A DNA stretch of 28,537 bases from JAAUQA01 sp036351435 (GCA_036351435.1 JAZBPA010000047.1:1-28537); one strand, 5' to 3'. Counted from the first letter of the stretch, positions 15,274 through 25,152 are shown. Made by a program: numbers and translations. Notes: generated by a model from the letters alone, not told the origin.

Positions 15274-16650
15274 TTAAGCCGCCTGTTCGTTGATTACCGA
15301 ACAGCCCACCGCCTTGCAGGCTTGCATAGAGCCAAGACAGATCTCCACCTGCTCGATTCCATGCTGTTTCAATAGCGCAGCAGCAATGATAGCGCGTTGA
15401 CCACTGCCGCAGAAGGTGGTCACTGGGCGAGTCTTGGACACCTCAGTAATGCGTTCGGCAAGTTCGCCGACATAGATAGGTTGCGCGTCAGGTAGATGAC
15501 CCTGTTTGAATTCATTGAGGCTACGGACATCGAGCAGGGTGTAGTCGGCACCGCTGTTAATCCGCTTCAGCAGTGTATCGACATGGACGGCAGTAACATC
15601 GTCGTAATGGCGACCACTGGTTTGCCAAGCCATCATGCCACCGGCGAGAAAACCGCTGATCCTGTCATAACCAAGCCGCACCAACAACCTCACCGCCTGC
15701 TCGACTTCGTCATCGCGCCTTAACAGCAGGGCGATGTCGCGATCATACGGCAAATACCAACCGGCGAAGGCGGGCACCATGTGTAGCGGAATAGCAAAGC
15801 TGCCCGGTATAAACGAACCGGCAATGGCTTCGGGATCGCGGGTATCGAGAACTAAACCGCCGACTTTTTGATGCTCGGCTAATTGGTCCGCTGTCAATGC
15901 CCGTGGCCGTGGCAGCGCGTTAAATTCGCCAGCGCCTTCCTGGTTAAGCTGTTCCATGCGTTTGAAATAAGGAATGTAGTAGTGATGCTCGTTGACTTTA
16001 CTGGTGATGAAGGCATCACGGTCAAGCTGTAAACGCGGATTTAAGCGGCGTTCGTAACCCAATGTCGAGAACTCGCGCGACGCCATACCAGAGCCGCATA
16101 CCGAACCGGCGCCGTGGGCCGGATAGAGAATGGCCTGATCGCCTAGCGGCAGTATTTTTTGGAAAATGCTGTCGTACAACAACCCCGCTACTTCGTGAGC
16201 GCGATCCGGGAAAAAGTCGGCGCGACCGACATCGCCAATAAACAAGGTATCGCCGGTGAATACCGCCACTGCATCATCCCCGAATGCCTGATCGTAAAGC
16301 GCGATGGAAATACTCTCAAAGGTATGTCCGGGCGTCTCTAGCACGCGCAGCCGAACATTGCCGAAGTCGAAGCTGTCTTCGTCACCGACTGAGTTGCCAT
16401 AACCAAAACCAATAGCCCGGCCATGATAAATCTCTGCACCGGTGGCCGACGCTAAAGCTTGCGAGCCAATGACATAATCTTCGTTACGGTGTGTTTCAAA
16501 GATACGGGTAATGCGCAGGCCCTCGCGCGTTGCAATATCCAGATAAATATCGTAGTCCCGGCGCGGGTCGATCACAGCGGCCTCGTTGCCGTCGCCTAAA
16601 AAATAAGATAAGTGGGACAATCCTGTTGAACGGACGATTTCTAACAACAT
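15274..16650 (-). CDS. Persulfide dioxygenase-like MBL fused to two rhodanese domains
   Basis: 458 residues from ATG 16650, with a perfect GGAGG eight bases before it; the open frame upstream is not used. The N-terminal metallo-beta-lactamase domain of the ETHE1 type shows FETHRNEDYVIGS (His54), ETPGHTFESI (His109), FTGDTLFIGDVGR (Asp134) and LYPAHGAGSVCGSG (His179). A linker follows, then a first rhodanese domain (LVLDTRDPEAIAGSFIPGSFAIP, about 266-350) without an active Cys. A second rhodanese domain follows (DYTLLDVRSLNEFKQGHLP, TTFCGSGQRA with Cys414). The arrangement matches CstB-type proteins that oxidise glutathione or low-molecular persulfides and transfer sulfane sulfur. It should protect the quinone oxidases from sulfide. 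It is monocistronic, with a terminator behind it. Confidence 0.88.
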   Translation of the reverse strand: MLLEIVRSTGLSHLSYFLGDGNEAAVIDPRRDYDIYLDIATREGLRITRIFETHRNEDYVIGSQALASATGAEIYHGRAIGFGYGNSVGDEDSFDFGNVRLRVLETPGHTFESISIALYDQAFGDDAVAVFTGDTLFIGDVGRADFFPDRAHEVAGLLYDSIFQKILPLGDQAILYPAHGAGSVCGSGMASREFSTLGYERRLNPRLQLDRDAFITSKVNEHHYYIPYFKRMEQLNQEGAGEFNALPRPRALTADQLAEHQKVGGLVLDTRDPEAIAGSFIPGSFAIPLHMVPAFAGWYLPYDRDIALLLRRDDEVEQAVRLLVRLGYDRISGFLAGGMMAWQTSGRHYDDVTAVHVDTLLKRINSGADYTLLDVRSLNEFKQGHLPDAQPIYVGELAERITEVSKTRPVTTFCGSGQRAIIAAALLKQHGIEQVEICLGSMQACKAVGCSVINEQAA

Positions 16651-17202
16651 ATTGACCTCCAGCTGACCGGTACGGCGTCTCCACCGTCCCCATTCCAAAA
16701 GCTGCGCCGCTATCCATGCATATTGATATCATGCTTAATGAAAGCTTCAAGTCCAGGCAAATCGTATTCAAAGCCAATTCTTTTTCAATGGCCTGTTCGC
16801 CGTCTATGGCTTGCTTGATGGTTATGCCAGTCATGATGACTAAACCGGCGCATTTGCAGGAATTGCAAAATGCTCAGTCATGGCGAACGACTTAATTATT
16901 TATGTCAAAAAATTTAGCAAGCGTCATGCCAACCACTATTTATGGTGAGCGTACGTTGCCCCACGCAGTGTGGGGTTGAAGAAGGGGTTGCATTGCAGGG
17001 GTGGCTGTAAAGACGTGAGTTCCTCCATCAATCTGCGGGGCTAAGCTGCACCGGGGCGCATTGAAGCCGCCCCTATACCGAGGCGCTCACTATGCCAATA
17101 ATGTTGCAATCCCTGTTTCAAGACAAGCCAGAGTTATGGGAACCGCCTGCTGGACCCAGTAATTGTATGTCTCGCATGGTATTCCGAGTTAGTCGAAAGG
17201 GG
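16651..17202. other. 552-bp region without a supported gene
   Basis: It holds two small dyads: GCATTTGCA-GGAAT-TGCAAAATGC (16850-16873, with a one-base bulge) and CCCCAC-GCAGT-GTGGGG (16959-16975). The first is about 200 nt upstream of the persulfide dioxygenase gene and may be an operator; the second may end the CAP-protein transcript. A minus frame starting at 16834 lacks a ribosome site and overlaps the real gene, so it is not called. Confidence 0.45.
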
Positions 17203-17952
17203 CTAAGGTTGTCCACTGGACTTACGCTTCAGCCCATCGTTAGTAATAATAAATTGTGCATTGTTGTTCACTTCTACTGAGTCATCCGCTGCCGTTAAAG
17301 ATAATGTCGTCGGAAAGCACCGTTTCATCCGAAGACGCATCCGAGGTTCCAGAGACACTTCGTCTTCGTTATCAGCCGCTTCAACAAGCAAATCAGTGGA
17401 TTTGCTGGACTGATTGACGACTTGAATTTGGATTAATGCGGATCGCGGACGCCCGAACATCTGCACCGCGTAGAAAATCGTGCCGTCATTGGTTGCCACC
17501 GCGACACCCGTCTCGGTAATGAATTGGGCTAGCATGTTTTCACGATGACCCGGCGAGTCGATCCAACCTTCAACAAAAGTATCAATGAGTTTTGCATGGG
17601 AAGGATCACGTGTGCTGCTAAAGTAAGCGATGTTTTCTCGTACAGCACAGTAGTCATAGCCAGCCTCACGAGCGCGTCCTGCCGGTGTGTTGCCATCAGC
17701 CCGATGACCGTATTGGTCATTATTAGCCATGAACTGGGCAAAATCACGGGCCGTTTTACGCAAGCCAGCGGCAACCTTTAAAGCAGGTAAGTCATGTTGC
17801 CCACGGAACTGGTTGGTCCGCTCAATAATTTTGTTGGAGACCTCGGGGAGCAATCGCAACGAAGTCTGAGAATCGGACTTAACCTCTTGACCGTTTAACG
17901 CAATCGGTAAACAAACAACCCAGACTAGCAAGATGTAGACGATCAGTTTCAT
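17203..17952 (-). CDS. Secreted CAP-domain (SCP-like) protein
   Basis: 249 residues. N-terminal signal peptide of about 20 residues starting MKLIVYILLVWVVCLPIALN. The CAP domain follows (about 38-165): SNKIIERTNQFRGQHDLPAL, the His of YGHRADGNTPAGRAREAGYDY, VRENIAYF, and the signature GWIDSPGHRENMLA, then TETGVAVATNDGTIFYAVQMFG. The fold usually binds divalent metal through the two His and the Glu; bacterial members have unclear functions. A C-terminal tail of about 80 residues is charged, with VSLEPRMRLRMKRCFPTTLSL. GGAA lies seven bases before ATG 17952. It is on the same strand as the CheB/CheR kinase, but a hairpin separates them. Confidence 0.85.
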   Translation of the reverse strand: MKLIVYILLVWVVCLPIALNGQEVKSDSQTSLRLLPEVSNKIIERTNQFRGQHDLPALKVAAGLRKTARDFAQFMANNDQYGHRADGNTPAGRAREAGYDYCAVRENIAYFSSTRDPSHAKLIDTFVEGWIDSPGHRENMLAQFITETGVAVATNDGTIFYAVQMFGRPRSALIQIQVVNQSSKSTDLLVEAADNEDEVSLEPRMRLRMKRCFPTTLSLTAADDSVEVNNNAQFIITNDGLKRKSSGQP

Positions 17953-18105
17953 AGCATTTCCAGAAGACCTTATAACGGGGGAGGACGTTTGCTTTGCAAC
18001 AGTGTTGCCAAACCCTAAATCGCGGTGCGGGAATCTGCAGGATTAGGCGGCCGGCGGTTCGCCGGAGAGAGAGCACTAGCGATGATGTGGACAATGTTCG
18101 GCTTC

Positions 18106-18130
18106 AGCGCCTGACCGGACGGTAGGCGCT
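18106..18130 (-). terminator. Hairpin between the hybrid kinase and the CAP gene
   Basis: AGCGCCT-G-ACCG-GA-CGGT-AGGCGCT: two perfect stems of 7 and 4 bp with one bulged base. It lies 78 nt after the kinase stop. There is no clear T-run, so its role as terminator is uncertain. Confidence 0.45.
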
Positions 18131-18207
18131 CCACGTTAGCCTTTGGGGTGATTAAGGATATGTCGTTTCGATAATGTCTGGTAGATCAATTAGCCCTATC
18201 AATGTAA

Positions 18208-21200
18208 TTATTGGGATTTGGGATTGGCTTTCGCTTGCGAAAGTAACTGACGTAGGGCATCAAGATCTACCGGTTTTGTCAAATGGTGATCGAATCCAGC
18301 AGATTTCGCGGTCTCTTTAGCTTCTTCGTGACCGTAGCCGGACAGTGCGATGGCGAGCGTTTCATTACCTAGTTCTTCTCGCAGCCGCTTTACCAATTCA
18401 TACCCGCTGATATCCGGTAGCCCGATGTCTAGAATCATGGCCTGGGGTTGAAAATCCCTGGCGATTCTCAAGGCGCTCTCGCCATCTATGGCCGTGACAA
18501 CGTTACAATCCCAGGTTTCCAGGATCATGCTCAATGTAGTCACATTGGCATCGTTGTCATCGACAGCCAGCACTCGCAGACCGGGAGCAAGGGCTAACGG
18601 CTCCTCCATCGCCATAGCCTTGTCCTGTACCGTTGCTTGTTGAGCCGCCAACGGTAAACTCACCTCAAACCGCGACCCTTGATCCTTCCCTTCGCTGCGG
18701 GCAGTAATAGTACCCCCGTGCAGCATAACCAACTGTTTTACCAGCGCCAACCCAATACCTAAACCATCATTAGGGGCCTTCTCGTCGGTTATTTGAGTAA
18801 AGGGTTCAAAGATTTTTTCCAACTCTTCAGCGGGAATTCCTCGGCCAGTATCGGTAATTTCAACTGTCACCTGGTTAGGCTTTTTTTGATGCCTAACCTG
18901 AATATGGATACGACCGCCGGTGCCAGTAAATTTAATGGCATTAGTGAGTAAATTGCCGAAAATTTGTTCCAGGCGAATAGGATCGGCATCCAGAATCAGC
19001 GGTTGTTCCGGTATATCCACATCAATCGATTGGTCTTTTTTCACCGCGCGTGGGTTGACGGCGGCTACGGCTCGTTTTATGACTGAGGCCAGCGGTGTGG
19101 GTTGTCGTTTTAGTTCAATTCTTCCTTGTGAGATACGGTTCAGATCCAGCAGGTCGTCTAGTAATCGGCCGATCGTGGTTAGATTGTCCTTCATCATGGT
19201 AAGCGCCCAATCTGCTTTTGAAGCGTCCTGTTGCATCATGCTCAGGCCGTTGCTGACAGCGGCTAGTGGATTACGCAGCTCATGACCCAGTACCGATAAA
19301 AATTCGTTCTTGCGCTGATTAGCGGCTTCCAGTTGGTATGTGAGTCCGCGTAGCCTTTGTTCGGCTTCTTTGTGGGCAGAGATATCAACCGCCATGGATA
19401 CCATAAACTGCTGACCGTCAACTCGCTGAAACGGCAGCGAACCTCGAATCAGCCAATGTCGCTGGACACCGAATTTTGTTTGAATAAGCGCTTCTTTTTC
19501 TGAAGGTAGCGGCTTGGTGTCATGCCACTTTTCGAATTCCCGATTGACTTCAGCTGTTTTTTCGGCGGCAGTGCTACTGGCTTTCTCTAACCACACTTTG
19601 CCATCGGGAATATCCTCCAAGATATAGCCGGTCACCTCAGTAAACGTGTCGTTGAGCATCAAAGTTTCGCCGTCCAAGGTATAGAGCATGATAGGGATCG
19701 GCGCACTTTGCACAATGGTGCGAAACTGTTGCTCGCTGTCCAGTAAGGCCGCCTCGGAGCGAATGCGCAACACGTATTCGCCCAGATCTTGGCCCATCCT
19801 GACCAGCGTTGCCAGCAACGATTCATCGACGGCTAACGATTTTTGGCTATAAAAGCTCATCACCCCTAACCTTTGTCTATCGGCCAGCAGCGGAAAGGCA
19901 ATACCGGTATGTAAATCCAATTGCGTGGCCTCTTCCACGCGCTGAAACAGCGGATCCGCACCGATATCGTTGATCCAATGGGGTTTGCGTTCCGCCCAGA
20001 CGGTTCCGATAAGGGTATCTCCGGCAGCGAATTGAGTTTCATCGAACAGGCTTTTTATTGATTGTCTGGTTTTTTCAGCGGCGCCAGGCACATTAAACCC
20101 GCAACACGACAAGGTATCGCTGCCAAGTTCCGGTATCCAAAGCGAGCAGATAGCAATCTCGAAATTCTTGGCAAAAACGTTAAGAATATTAGGAATGGCT
20201 TCAGCAAGGGGAACGCCACCTACTAAGTGTTGCGCCACCGCTTTTTCGGCAATTTGATAGTTTTCCTGCCGCTTGCGCTGGGTGATTTCTTCAGCGACGA
20301 TATTGATACCATAAACAGCTCCATCATCTCCTCGTAGGGGATACCAATGCTCCAACCAATGCCGGACAACACCTGGCTGTGCGGGTGTTTCGCCACTGAT
20401 TTCTAAATTCCGGGCAGCTTCTCCGGACTCAAGCACGCGCCGCAACTGTGGTTCAACCTGGTCAGCGAGGTGCGGAAGAAGTTCGCGCACCGTTTTGCCC
20501 AAATGATCCTGTACGGAAAAACCGTTGATTTCCGCCAGCTGTTCGTTAACCCGCACATAACGCAGAGCGCGATCCAGCACACACAAGCCAACCGGCGCAT
20601 ATTTATAAATCCCTTCGATTTCCGCTAGCCGCTGATGGGCAGCGGCTTCGCTGTTATGCAACTCGGTCACATCGACAAAGCTGACTACTACCCCATCAAT
20701 GCGATTATCATGGGTGCGGTAGGGTAGCACCCGGCGTCTAAACCAGCGCCCTTGCGCGTCGTGCACATGGCGCTCAAGGGGAGCAAGATGCGCCAATACT
20801 TGTTGGGCATCTGCGATAAGATCGGTATCAGTAAATTTTTGCGCAATATCGGTCAGCGGGCGCCCCTGGTCGGAGGGAATAAGATTGAAAAGTTGTATGG
20901 TAGCCGGCGTATAACGTTTGATATGGAGCTTGGTGTCAAGGAAAACCGTCGCCACCTCGGTGTTGGTGAACAAATTCTCCATATCGTTGTTCGTATCTTC
21001 CAGCTCAGCAACTTTATCTTGCAACTGGTTATTTACCGTGCTGAGTTCTTCGTTGAGAGACTGTAGCTCTTCTTTGGAGGTTTCCAGTTCTTCGTTGGTG
21101 GATTGCAGTTCTTCATTGATGGACATCACTTCTTCATTGGATGTCTCCATTTCTTCGATGGTGGATTGTAAGTCTTGCTTGGAGGCTTTTAACTCCTCTT

Positions 21201-23208
21201 CCAACTGACCAATGATCGCCTCATCGGTTTGATTCGCCTCTTTCTTGTCTGTAAGGTTTTCTTTGGTTGCTGGCAAATCGCGAAAAGCGACCAGCAGTAG
21301 GCTGTTGTTGTCTTTGGAGGTGCTCTTTATTGGCTTAAACTGTGCTGACACGGCATGGTGGCGTCCGTTGCGGTTGAGCCGTACGCATTCCAGCATCACT
21401 TTTTGGTTATCTCGAAATGCACGATGAATTGCGCTGCGTACCCGGGTTAACAATCCTTCCCGCAGCATATCTAGCAAATTGTGATTCGGTTCTCCGCTGG
21501 GAATATCCAGATAATTGACTACTGGGCCATGAAAATAGAGCACTTCATAGCAGCGGTTGATAATAACGGCGGCGGGGGCAAACTCGTCCAATAACCAGCT
21601 TTTAGCGAGTTCCTTAAATCGGGGCGGCTGAGGTACACTCTGTTTGTCGTCAGGAGCGGTTTCTACATCGTTGCTATGACGAATTTGATCAAGTAAGGGG
21701 AAGTCAATGGGTTGTGCAACGATATCGTTTAGACGCTGATAAATACGCGCCTGCTTGGAAACGGTAGCAAATAAATTATCGTGACGCCCAATGCTTTCGC
21801 TGCTGCCCAGTAACAAATAACGGTCTCGTTTTAAGGCAAAGTGGAATAGCGCAATCGACTTATCCTGAGCCTTAGGTTGCAAATAGATCATTAAATTGCG
21901 GCAGCTAATGAGATCCAATTTGGAAAAGGGCGGGTCGTTGATTAAATTCTGATGCGCGAAAACAACCGCTTCCCGTAGCTCTTTATTCACCTCGTAAGCA
22001 TCATTCTCGGTGAGTACAAAATAACGTTTCAATCGCTCGGGGTTTGTGTCGGCGGCAATACTGGCAGGGTATGATCCTATGCGGGCTTTTTCCAGGGCTT
22101 CTTTGTCGATATCTGATGCAAAAATTTGCAATCCTAAGCGTTTTTCCTGGTCGGCCATAGTGTCGAAAAACAACATGGCCAGGGTATAAGCTTCTTCGCC
22201 GGTGGAACAGCCAGCGACCCATACCCGCAGGGTGTCATTGAGATCAGCCTCTGCTACCAGTTTCTGAATGACTTGCGTATCCAGTTCGCTAAATATGTCG
22301 GGGTCACGGAAAAACCCGGTGACGCCAATTAGCAAGTCTTTGCTAAGGCGGTCCAACTCAACCGGATCATGCCGCAATAGCGCCAAATAATCAGCTATTT
22401 GTCTCAGATGATTGAGTCCCATGCGGCGTTCCATGCGGCGCACCAGGGTGGTGTGCTTGTAATGTCGAAAATCCAGTTTCTGGTGTGCCTGTAGCAAAGC
22501 CAGCACCGTGTGCAGGTCGTCACCGGCCGGCTGGACTAAAGTTTTGGTTTCGGTGTGGCCGTTGAGATAGGGATGCTCGGCATATTGCTGCAACGCTTGC
22601 GGCATGTCCTCGACCGGTAACACCAAATCCACAAATCCTGTGTTGATCGCAGAGCGCGGCATACCGTCATGGGTAACCGTATCCGGGTCTTGCGCCATCA
22701 CCATACCGCCTTGGGCTTTGATTTCCTTGATACCGGCGCTGCCATCTGAACCGGTACCGCTGAGAATGACGACAATGGACCGGTTATGCTGGTCTTCGGC
22801 TAAAGAACAAAAAAACGCATCAATAGCCATACGCATGCCGCGTCGTTCCTTAGGCTCCGTGAGACGCAGCCGAGTTCCCTTGATACCCAGGTACCACTTG
22901 GGAGGAATGACATAGACACAATCAGGTTCCACCGCCATGCCGTCTTCGCTTTGCCGTACCGGCATAGCGGTACAACGGGTCAGCAGGTCCGCCATCATGC
23001 TTTCATGGGTGGGGTCCAGATGTTGCACCACCACAAAGGCCATACCGCTGTCGGCGGGCATGGCGCTAAAAAATTTCTTTAATGCATCCAGCCCTCCCGC
23101 CGATGCGCCAAGGCCGACAATGGGAAATTCCAGGGCAGATGATGACGCAGCACGGTCATCAGTGGGTTTTTGGTCGGACGCTATTGGCCCATTAGTTGCT
23201 TTTGTCAT
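18208..23208 (-). CDS. CheB-CheR-PAS-GAF hybrid histidine kinase
   Basis: 1666 residues from ATG 23208 (AAGG eight bases upstream). Domain order: CheB methylesterase (about 28-215; GASAGG Ser36, VVQHLDP His63, SGTGSDGS Asp155); CheR methyltransferase (about 238-495; VAGCSTGEEAYTLAML, ASDIDKEALEKARIGSY, NDPPFSKLDLISCRNLMIYL); a long coiled coil with repeating S..EEL and SNEEL units (about 665-745); PAS (about 750-850); PAS (865-980); GAF (995-1150); PAS (1160-1280); HisKA (GHELRNP, His1309); HATPase (NLLTNAIKF, ITDTGRGI, DGLGIGLAL); receiver (AVDDND, MILDIGLPD Asp1594, Lys1645). All catalytic residues look intact. No chemoreceptors or flagellar genes are nearby, so it probably serves stress or phosphorelay signalling, not chemotaxis. 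It has no receptor-like membrane segment and is likely cytosolic. Confidence 0.93.
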   Translation of the reverse strand: MTKATNGPIASDQKPTDDRAASSSALEFPIVGLGASAGGLDALKKFFSAMPADSGMAFVVVQHLDPTHESMMADLLTRCTAMPVRQSEDGMAVEPDCVYVIPPKWYLGIKGTRLRLTEPKERRGMRMAIDAFFCSLAEDQHNRSIVVILSGTGSDGSAGIKEIKAQGGMVMAQDPDTVTHDGMPRSAINTGFVDLVLPVEDMPQALQQYAEHPYLNGHTETKTLVQPAGDDLHTVLALLQAHQKLDFRHYKHTTLVRRMERRMGLNHLRQIADYLALLRHDPVELDRLSKDLLIGVTGFFRDPDIFSELDTQVIQKLVAEADLNDTLRVWVAGCSTGEEAYTLAMLFFDTMADQEKRLGLQIFASDIDKEALEKARIGSYPASIAADTNPERLKRYFVLTENDAYEVNKELREAVVFAHQNLINDPPFSKLDLISCRNLMIYLQPKAQDKSIALFHFALKRDRYLLLGSSESIGRHDNLFATVSKQARIYQRLNDIVAQPIDFPLLDQIRHSNDVETAPDDKQSVPQPPRFKELAKSWLLDEFAPAAVIINRCYEVLYFHGPVVNYLDIPSGEPNHNLLDMLREGLLTRVRSAIHRAFRDNQKVMLECVRLNRNGRHHAVSAQFKPIKSTSKDNNSLLLVAFRDLPATKENLTDKKEANQTDEAIIGQLEEELKASKQDLQSTIEEMETSNEEVMSINEELQSTNEELETSKEELQSLNEELSTVNNQLQDKVAELEDTNNDMENLFTNTEVATVFLDTKLHIKRYTPATIQLFNLIPSDQGRPLTDIAQKFTDTDLIADAQQVLAHLAPLERHVHDAQGRWFRRRVLPYRTHDNRIDGVVVSFVDVTELHNSEAAAHQRLAEIEGIYKYAPVGLCVLDRALRYVRVNEQLAEINGFSVQDHLGKTVRELLPHLADQVEPQLRRVLESGEAARNLEISGETPAQPGVVRHWLEHWYPLRGDDGAVYGINIVAEEITQRKRQENYQIAEKAVAQHLVGGVPLAEAIPNILNVFAKNFEIAICSLWIPELGSDTLSCCGFNVPGAAEKTRQSIKSLFDETQFAAGDTLIGTVWAERKPHWINDIGADPLFQRVEEATQLDLHTGIAFPLLADRQRLGVMSFYSQKSLAVDESLLATLVRMGQDLGEYVLRIRSEAALLDSEQQFRTIVQSAPIPIMLYTLDGETLMLNDTFTEVTGYILEDIPDGKVWLEKASSTAAEKTAEVNREFEKWHDTKPLPSEKEALIQTKFGVQRHWLIRGSLPFQRVDGQQFMVSMAVDISAHKEAEQRLRGLTYQLEAANQRKNEFLSVLGHELRNPLAAVSNGLSMMQQDASKADWALTMMKDNLTTIGRLLDDLLDLNRISQGRIELKRQPTPLASVIKRAVAAVNPRAVKKDQSIDVDIPEQPLILDADPIRLEQIFGNLLTNAIKFTGTGGRIHIQVRHQKKPNQVTVEITDTGRGIPAEELEKIFEPFTQITDEKAPNDGLGIGLALVKQLVMLHGGTITARSEGKDQGSRFEVSLPLAAQQATVQDKAMAMEEPLALAPGLRVLAVDDNDANVTTLSMILETWDCNVVTAIDGESALRIARDFQPQAMILDIGLPDISGYELVKRLREELGNETLAIALSGYGHEEAKETAKSAGFDHHLTKPVDLDALRQLLSQAKANPKSQ

Positions 23209-23486
23209 CTCCAATACCTTCGCCAAAAAATCCAGGTGGACGACAGTCCGAGCATGATAGGTTATTTAGGTAAAGCCCCGAATACTTATTGTCTCAAGAG
23301 GCTGCCGCCCATGCCCGACATTATCCTGAACTTGAGTTGCTTAAACCAGCAAGTAGATAAAACGAGCCTTGGCCGTTTGGGTTGCCTGAAACCGCTATTG
23401 CCCCGCGGACGCTCAAAAAAACGCAGCCCTCGCCGATGTCTTGGCCAATGACCACTCTGTCAACACAACTCTAGAGGAGTACAGCT

Positions 23487-24866
23487 ATGGAAATGCGTGT
23501 TGAAAGCGACAGCATGGGCACTATCAATGTGCCGGCTGACAAGTATTGGGGTGCGCAAACCCAACGTTCGCTTGAAAATTTCAAAATTGGCGGTCACCGG
23601 TTTCCGCCGGCGGTAATCCGAGCGTTTGGCATCGTTAAAAAAGCCGCAGCCTTGACCAATAGTGAATTAGGTTTGCTCGATAGCCATAGGACCGCGTTGA
23701 TTGTCCAAGCTACTGACGAGGTGATTGCCGGTCAGCTTGAAGACCACTTCCCATTGGTCGTGTGGCAAACCGGTAGCGGCACGCAATCCAATATGAACAT
23801 CAATGAAGTGATTGCTAATCGCGCCAACCAACAAGCGGGCCACCCATTGGGTAGTAAGAGCCCCATTCACCCAAATGATGACGTCAATCGCTCCCAGTCC
23901 TCGAACGATGTTTTTCCCACCGTCATGCACATTGCTGCGGCGCAGGAAATCACAGTGCGGTTGCTTCCGAGTGTGGCGTTTTTTCAAGAGGCGTTGACCT
24001 CAAAAAGCCATACTTTTCAAGACATCATAAAAATTGGGCGTACCCATCTAATGGATGCGACTCCGCTCACTTTGGGACAGGAGTTCAGCGGCTACGTGGC
24101 GCAGCTAGATTTTGCAAAACAACAATTGCGAGCGTCGCTTACCGGACTTTACGAATTGGCACTCGGCGGTAGCGCCGTGGGCACAGGACTCAACACACAT
24201 CCCGACTATGCGCGCAAGGTGGCGGCGCGAATTGCCACGTTGACGGCGCTGCCGTTCGTGACCGCAGCCAACAAATATTCCGGATTAGCGGCCCACGACG
24301 CCGTGGTCGTTGCGAGCGGGGCTACCCGCGTGCTGGCTGGCGCCTGTATGAAGATTGCCAATGATATCCGCTTGCTCGGGAGCGGCCCGCGCTGTGGTAT
24401 CGGAGAGTTACTACTACCGGCTAACGAACCCGGCAGCTCGATCATGCCGGGCAAAGTGAATCCGACCCAGGCGGAGGCACTCACTATGGTCGCCACTCAC
24501 GTGTTGGGTAACGATGCAGCTATCGGCATAGCGGGCGCCAGTGGTCACTTTGAACTCAACACCTTTAAGCCGCTGATGATCCATAATTTGCTGGAGTCTA
24601 TCGGTTTGCTGGCCGATGCCTGCGATAGTTTTACCCAGCACTGCGTCATGGGTATCGAGCCAAACCAAGAGGCCATAGCCAATCATGTGACTCATTCACT
24701 GATGTTAGTGACGGCTCTAAATCCAGTGATTGGCTACGATAATGCTGCACGGGTTGCCAAACTGGCTTATGAGCAGCGGCTCACCCTCAAGGAGGCCGCC
24801 GAACGTTTGGGCGTATTGAGTGGCGAAGAGTTCGATCGCCATGTCCGTCCCGAGCAGATGGTGTGA
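23487..24866 (+). CDS. fumC: Fumarate hydratase class II
   Basis: 459 residues, the usual length. It interconverts fumarate and malate in the TCA cycle without an iron-sulfur cluster, so it stays active under oxidative stress. Seen: VESDSMGTINVPADKYWGAQTQRS at the N-terminus, WQTGSGTQSNMNINEVIANRA, GRTHLMDATPLTLGQEFSGY with the conserved His187, and the fumarase/aspartase signature GSSIMPGKVNP at 316-326. The C-terminal tail has LTLKEAAERLGVLSGEEFDRHVRPEQMV. An AGAGGAG site lies seven bases before ATG 23487. It is divergent from the hybrid kinase, with 278 bp between; no clear terminator follows. Confidence 0.95.
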   Translation: MEMRVESDSMGTINVPADKYWGAQTQRSLENFKIGGHRFPPAVIRAFGIVKKAAALTNSELGLLDSHRTALIVQATDEVIAGQLEDHFPLVVWQTGSGTQSNMNINEVIANRANQQAGHPLGSKSPIHPNDDVNRSQSSNDVFPTVMHIAAAQEITVRLLPSVAFFQEALTSKSHTFQDIIKIGRTHLMDATPLTLGQEFSGYVAQLDFAKQQLRASLTGLYELALGGSAVGTGLNTHPDYARKVAARIATLTALPFVTAANKYSGLAAHDAVVVASGATRVLAGACMKIANDIRLLGSGPRCGIGELLLPANEPGSSIMPGKVNPTQAEALTMVATHVLGNDAAIGIAGASGHFELNTFKPLMIHNLLESIGLLADACDSFTQHCVMGIEPNQEAIANHVTHSLMLVTALNPVIGYDNAARVAKLAYEQRLTLKEAAERLGVLSGEEFDRHVRPEQMV

Positions 24867-25008
24867 CCTTGAACGCCTATTCCAGGAAACTGTTGTGCAT
24901 AGCCTCGCTAGCCGACACAGACCTAGACCCATCTGATTGGACAGTCATTGGAGGACGACAAGCGCTTTCTTCCATCATGAGCAATACGCTTGGGAAAGAA
25001 GCTATGAG

Positions 25009-25152
25009 GCGAAAAAGAAGAAACCACACACTGTGGAGTTCAAGGTCAAGATGGCTTTGGCAGCGATTGAAGGTGATCTGACAATAGCTGAACTGGTGAA
25101 GAAATATGACGTGCATGCCAATCAGATTACGGACCGGAAAAAGCAGTTGCTT
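25009..25152 (+). pseudogene. IS3-family OrfA relic (N-terminal helix-turn-helix)
   Basis: The translated segment AKKKKPHTVEFKVKMALAAI, then EGDLTIAELVKKYDVHANQI and TDRKKQLL, matches the start of IS3-family OrfA proteins (pattern 'KRRPHT.EFK.KVALAAI.G..TI.EL...Y.VHP.QI..WKKQLL'). Here Trp before KKQLL is lost (DRKKQLL), and the similarity stops after 48 residues. There is no downstream OrfB. It is a degraded remnant, not a working gene. Confidence 0.75.

Noticed and set aside
16496..16834. 112-codon minus-strand frame starting upstream of the persulfide dioxygenase gene
   Set aside because: It overlaps the real gene in another frame for half its length and has no ribosome site.
18920..23257. 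Several plus-strand open frames across the hybrid kinase gene
   Set aside because: They are antisense shadows of a long gene with clear domain motifs.
23258..23486. Short coding-like stretch (SPEYLLSQEAAAHARHYPEL...) upstream of fumC
   Set aside because: No start codon in frame with a ribosome site, and under 30 residues; could be a relic but cannot be supported.
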